Assembly: GCA_009835515.1 (NCBI GenBank)
Contig: VXXH01000117.1
Span: 1-10,216 of the forward strand
DNA: 10,216 bases
From: Candidatus Poribacteria bacterium
GTDB lineage: Bacteria > Poribacteria > WGA-4E > WGA-3G
Direction of reading: 5' to 3'
Under the pieces are notes generated by a model. The model saw only the letters and a list, made by a program, of their open reading frames with translations. It had not been told where the DNA came from and did no database searches. Both the position numbers and the translations under genes were made by a program. Shown one piece after another: positions 7,284 to 10,216 of this stretch. Every line of letters starts with the position of its first letter. The stretch's first letter is position 1.

Positions 7284-10216
7284 TTATGATTCGGTAATTA
7301 TACATTGTCCGTTCGGGTCTGCGTAGGGACAAGAACGGCAATGATCTGTATTTTTATTATAAATGCCCCGCTGCAGCGCCGAAATTTTTTTCTGCCACTC
7401 TTCGGTAGTTTCCTGCAATTCTGATACGTTGAAACGCCTCTGTATACATTGGTCCTGTTCAATAAAGAAGGTATTTATCGTTAGTGTCGGTTGTTCTGGG
7501 TAACGTCGATGCAAAAGCAGGCTATAAAGTTCCATTTCTGGATGATCTGCGTCTGATGCCTGACCATTGCCGGTTTCATAATTGATTATCTGCCAGTGTC
7601 CAGTTTGGTCTTTAAAGAGCCTATCAAATCTGCCGTCAATAATATGTCCCTCAATATCCGCGTGGACCTGCTGGTTGATAAGGATTTCGGATGCCGAGAG
7701 CGCGATTTCTCCGAGTTGCGAGTTAATGAAATTATTAGCAGATGTGTGAAGTGCTGTTGTTAATTTGCTCGTTTCTTCAAGATAATTCTCAGCAGTTTGG
7801 TTAATAATCGTGTCGAGATTTTGCACATCTGATGGTCGTCTTATTCGCGCGAGGGTGCGGTGTATCGCATCGGCAAACTCGGTTTTATCCAAACCTGCTG
7901 CGTCTTGCGCATCCGTCGGGATTTGTAATACATTTTCCAGTTGATACCGTAGTGGGCAACGCGCATAGTTAGCAAGTTCAGCGATAGTGAAAGACGAAGA
8001 GGTCCCGTTTGGTTCTGGCATTGATGGCAGATCCTCTGGAAATTCGACCGGTGTTGTTTCATCGGGAACCTCAGCCGTGGAAGTACTGGCTTCGAGTTGT
8101 CGAAACACATTGAGTTTGAAAGGTAGACTTGGTAAATCGTCTTCTCCGCCACAGATACCAAGGTGTGTGTCAAGCCACTTAAGCATTTGCTGTGCTTCGT
8201 CTTTCTCTGAGAGTGTTCCTGATAAAATAAGCCTGTCCTCGGCGCGCGTTGCACCAACATAAAATATTCGCTTCTTTTCAGCAATTTCTTTTTTACTTGA
8301 CCGGTTTCTGATGTGAGGAACGATTCCGGGTTTAGTTTTCTTATAATCTTCATTGGGTTTGAGCGGACTGAAACCGATGCCGAGTGTTTCATCAATAAAA
8401 GGCTCACTGTTTGTCCGTCCCTTCCGGTCAAGGCATGGGAGTATGACGATTGGGAATTCCTTCCCTTTGGCGGCATGAATTGTCATAATTTGCACCGCTC
8501 CGCTGCTGGCTTCAACTGGTGCCTGGCCCTCGCGAGGCTCTTCCGTGGTTAAGGTATCCAAAAATTCAATGAAATCCAGAAGTATTTGCCTGTTCTCATC
8601 TCCGTCAAAATTTCTTGCGAGATCCAGGAGTTTTTGGTAGTTTGCCCACCGTTGAGTTCCCTGTTTTCCTGTCTTCAGTGTTCCAATCATTCCTGTTTGA
8701 TTAACGATGGTCACAATAAGTTGGTTTACAGGTGTACGATGTGCAATTTGGATATGCTTTTTTAAGGTATCTATCGCGTTTCTGAGATGCTCAGAAGGTG
8801 CTTGATAGTTCCGCGCTTTGTCCCAGAAGCCTGTGTCTTCTTGTAGTGAAATTTCGTAGAGTTCAGTATCAGAGATACCGAAAGCAGGACCACGGAGGAT
8901 CCCGACGAGAGATGTCTGGTTCTCTGTCGGCGTGTTAAGGAAATTGAGATAGTTCCAGATATCGTAAATTTCTTGTCTTTGATAGAAACCGATACCACCT
9001 GTTGTGAGATAAGGGATGCCTGCCTCGAGTAGCGCGTGCTCAATATTGGGAAGATGTGTTCTGCTCCGAATGAGGATAGCGATGTCGCCGTACGCAATTG
9101 GACGCTCGACTTCGCCGCTATTCTCACCGCGGACCCATACTGTATCTTCGTTTAGTTTCATGTTTTTGATGTGACGTGCAATGATCGTGTATTCGTTTGC
9201 TGCCTCGTCCCTCTTTTTTCCGAGAAGAATCTCGATACTACCGTTTGCATTGACAGATCGCGCTTTGATAAGGGATTCATACGGCACCTCAAATTCATGT
9301 TCGCTTTCGGCACCCATCAAGCGACCGAAAAAGTGATTGGTAAACCCAATGAGACCGCGCAAGGAGCGGAAGTTTTCTTTTAGGGAGATGGCGAGTCCGC
9401 CGTTTTCAACGATTTTTTGTCGCGTTTTCTTAAATACACGGACATCCGCGCCGCGAAACGCGTAAATGCTCTGCTTCGGGTCGCCGACGATAAAGAGATT
9501 CGCGCTTTCGAGTTTATTTGTCAACAGCATTACCAACTCGTACTGTAATTCGTTTGTATCCTGATATTCATCTACCATGAAGTATTTATGGCGTTTGGTG
9601 AGTTCTTGTTGGATTTCCTCGTGGTTTCGGAGTAGGTCGCGCGTTTTCAGCTGCAAATCGTTGAAGTCAAGTGTGCTTTGTGAGAGTTTGGCATTTTGAT
9701 AGTCATTGAGGATTCGTTTGTAGAGTGTGAGTAGGTCACGGGTTGTGCTAATTAGGAAATCGTCATCGGTTTCAATATCGGCTTTTTTGTCATTATCTTT
9801 TTCCAGGGTTGGAATGTCTTTAATCTTTTTTGCAGTTGATTCCAGAAGGTCAATCTGATCCGCAATTTCTGTTCTGTCAATACTTTTCGGCAGAAAACTT
9901 TGCGTTGCTATTTTGTTTTCTCCAGTTGTAATTAGTTTCGCAATTTGTCTAATCAAGTTTAACACTTCAGGTGCTTCAGGATTCTGCTCATGTTGTTCTT
10001 CTAATTGCTGTATTAAATTCTTAGCGTTCTCAGCTTTCTTACCTTTTGCGACCTCTAAAACAGCATTTAGGCATCGAATAAATTCGGCAACATCAATTTT
10101 CGACATCAATCGGTCAATTGTTAACATTAATTGCTCACGCACCTGTCGTTCCAAACCTTCACGTATCTCTGTGTCGTTCGGGTTGCTATAAATTTCTTGT
10201 ATGAGATGTTCAAGGG
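7284..10216 (-). CDS. UvrD-family helicase with C-terminal iron-sulfur PD-(D/E)XK nuclease-like domain (AddA/RecB-like), 5' end outside window
   Basis: The gene is partial: the frame stays open to the window edge. The visible 976 residues (numbered from the first full codon at 10214) lack the N-terminal Q motif and Walker A. Present are FNDL (about 184), Walker B VDEYQDT (214-220), GDPKQSIYAFRGAD (244-257), LKENFRS (278-284), TIHAAKGKEF (578-587) and FYVGATRAEDR (651-661): superfamily 1A helicase motifs of the AddA/RecB branch, which process double-strand ends for recombination repair. After a Pro/Glu-rich linker comes a RecB-type nuclease fold with four cysteines (752, 959, 962, 971; the last three spaced C-x2-C-x8-C), as in the iron-sulfur nucleases of AddB and Cas4. 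His785 and Asp864 (FDR) are kept, but the expected D-Y-K reads Asn878-Tyr-Glu880, so nuclease activity may be lost. AddA proper usually lacks the cluster, so AddA versus AdnA/B-like is unresolved. An AddB-like partner could lie beyond the right edge. Confidence 0.92.
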   Translation of the reverse strand, partial: LEHLIQEIYSNPNDTEIREGLERQVREQLMLTIDRLMSKIDVAEFIRCLNAVLEVAKGKKAENAKNLIQQLEEQHEQNPEAPEVLNLIRQIAKLITTGENKIATQSFLPKSIDRTEIADQIDLLESTAKKIKDIPTLEKDNDKKADIETDDDFLISTTRDLLTLYKRILNDYQNAKLSQSTLDFNDLQLKTRDLLRNHEEIQQELTKRHKYFMVDEYQDTNELQYELVMLLTNKLESANLFIVGDPKQSIYAFRGADVRVFKKTRQKIVENGGLAISLKENFRSLRGLIGFTNHFFGRLMGAESEHEFEVPYESLIKARSVNANGSIEILLGKKRDEAANEYTIIARHIKNMKLNEDTVWVRGENSGEVERPIAYGDIAILIRSRTHLPNIEHALLEAGIPYLTTGGIGFYQRQEIYDIWNYLNFLNTPTENQTSLVGILRGPAFGISDTELYEISLQEDTGFWDKARNYQAPSEHLRNAIDTLKKHIQIAHRTPVNQLIVTIVNQTGMIGTLKTGKQGTQRWANYQKLLDLARNFDGDENRQILLDFIEFLDTLTTEEPREGQAPVEASSGAVQIMTIHAAKGKEFPIVILPCLDRKGRTNSEPFIDETLGIGFSPLKPNEDYKKTKPGIVPHIRNRSSKKEIAEKKRIFYVGATRAEDRLILSGTLSEKDEAQQMLKWLDTHLGICGGEDDLPSLPFKLNVFRQLEASTSTAEVPDETTPVEFPEDLPSMPEPNGTSSSFTIAELANYARCPLRYQLENVLQIPTDAQDAAGLDKTEFADAIHRTLARIRRPSDVQNLDTIINQTAENYLEETSKLTTALHTSANNFINSQLGEIALSASEILINQQVHADIEGHIIDGRFDRLFKDQTGHWQIINYETGNGQASDADHPEMELYSLLLHRRYPEQPTLTINTFFIEQDQCIQRRFNVSELQETTEEWQKKISALQRGIYNKNTDHCRSCPYADPNGQCIITES

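Noticed and set aside
7841..9127. Shorter open frames of 118-211 codons within the helicase gene
   Set aside because: They lie in alternative frames of a gene whose own frame carries every conserved helicase motif, and they have no recognisable domains or ribosome sites.
10152..10154. TTG at 10154 as the start of the helicase gene
   Set aside because: The frame stays open for 20 more codons to the window edge, and the essential Walker A and Q motif of the helicase are missing, so the true start lies outside.

Overview
The window reads as bacterial chromosomal DNA with moderate, uneven GC and tight gene packing. It is rich in secreted concanavalin-fold and beta-propeller proteins, with a Gfo/Idh/MocA oxidoreductase and a CRTAC-type FG-GAP protein. 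This mix, plus a recurring C-terminal tail ending in TTWG-x-(L/I/V)-K, suggests an uncultured lineage of the Candidatus Poribacteria type. That assignment is an inference from gene content; no rRNA or other phylogenetic marker is present.

Layout. Two tandem plus-strand genes (54-956 and 993-1844) encode exported, related LamG-like proteins. They converge on a run of six minus-strand genes that fills the rest. In the direction of transcription these are: a UvrD/AddA-type helicase-nuclease cut by the right edge (7284-10216); two tandem exported jelly-roll-like paralogues (6557-7267 and 5768-6475); a Gfo/Idh/MocA oxidoreductase (4588-5751); an exported FG-GAP/VCBS propeller with a C-terminal ASPIC/UnbV domain (2942-4618, overlapping the oxidoreductase by 31 bases); and an exported TolB-like PD40 propeller (1919-2893). 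The other gaps in this run are 16 to 81 bases, compatible with one transcript, though no promoter could be identified. There is no RNA gene, CRISPR array, insertion sequence or long non-coding stretch.

Main observation. Five of the six exported proteins, covering three different folds, end in the same short tail (consensus L-[AT]-[AT]-[TV]-W-G-x-[LIV]-K), within 1 to 5 residues of the C-terminus and usually behind a flexible or Pro/Gly-containing linker. Neither the oxidoreductase nor the helicase carries it; nor does the FG-GAP protein, although it is exported. This looks like a sorting, anchoring or processing tag unlike LPXTG, PEP-CTERM or the type IX C-terminal domain. Its function is unknown. 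The second notable point is that the helicase's nuclease domain keeps its iron-sulfur cysteines, but the usual catalytic D-Y-K reads N-Y-E, so it may be catalytically dead.

How the genes work together is not clear from sequence. The exported proteins have folds typical of glycan or surface binding, and the oxidoreductase family often acts on sugars. The helicase belongs to DNA repair and probably shares only the strand.
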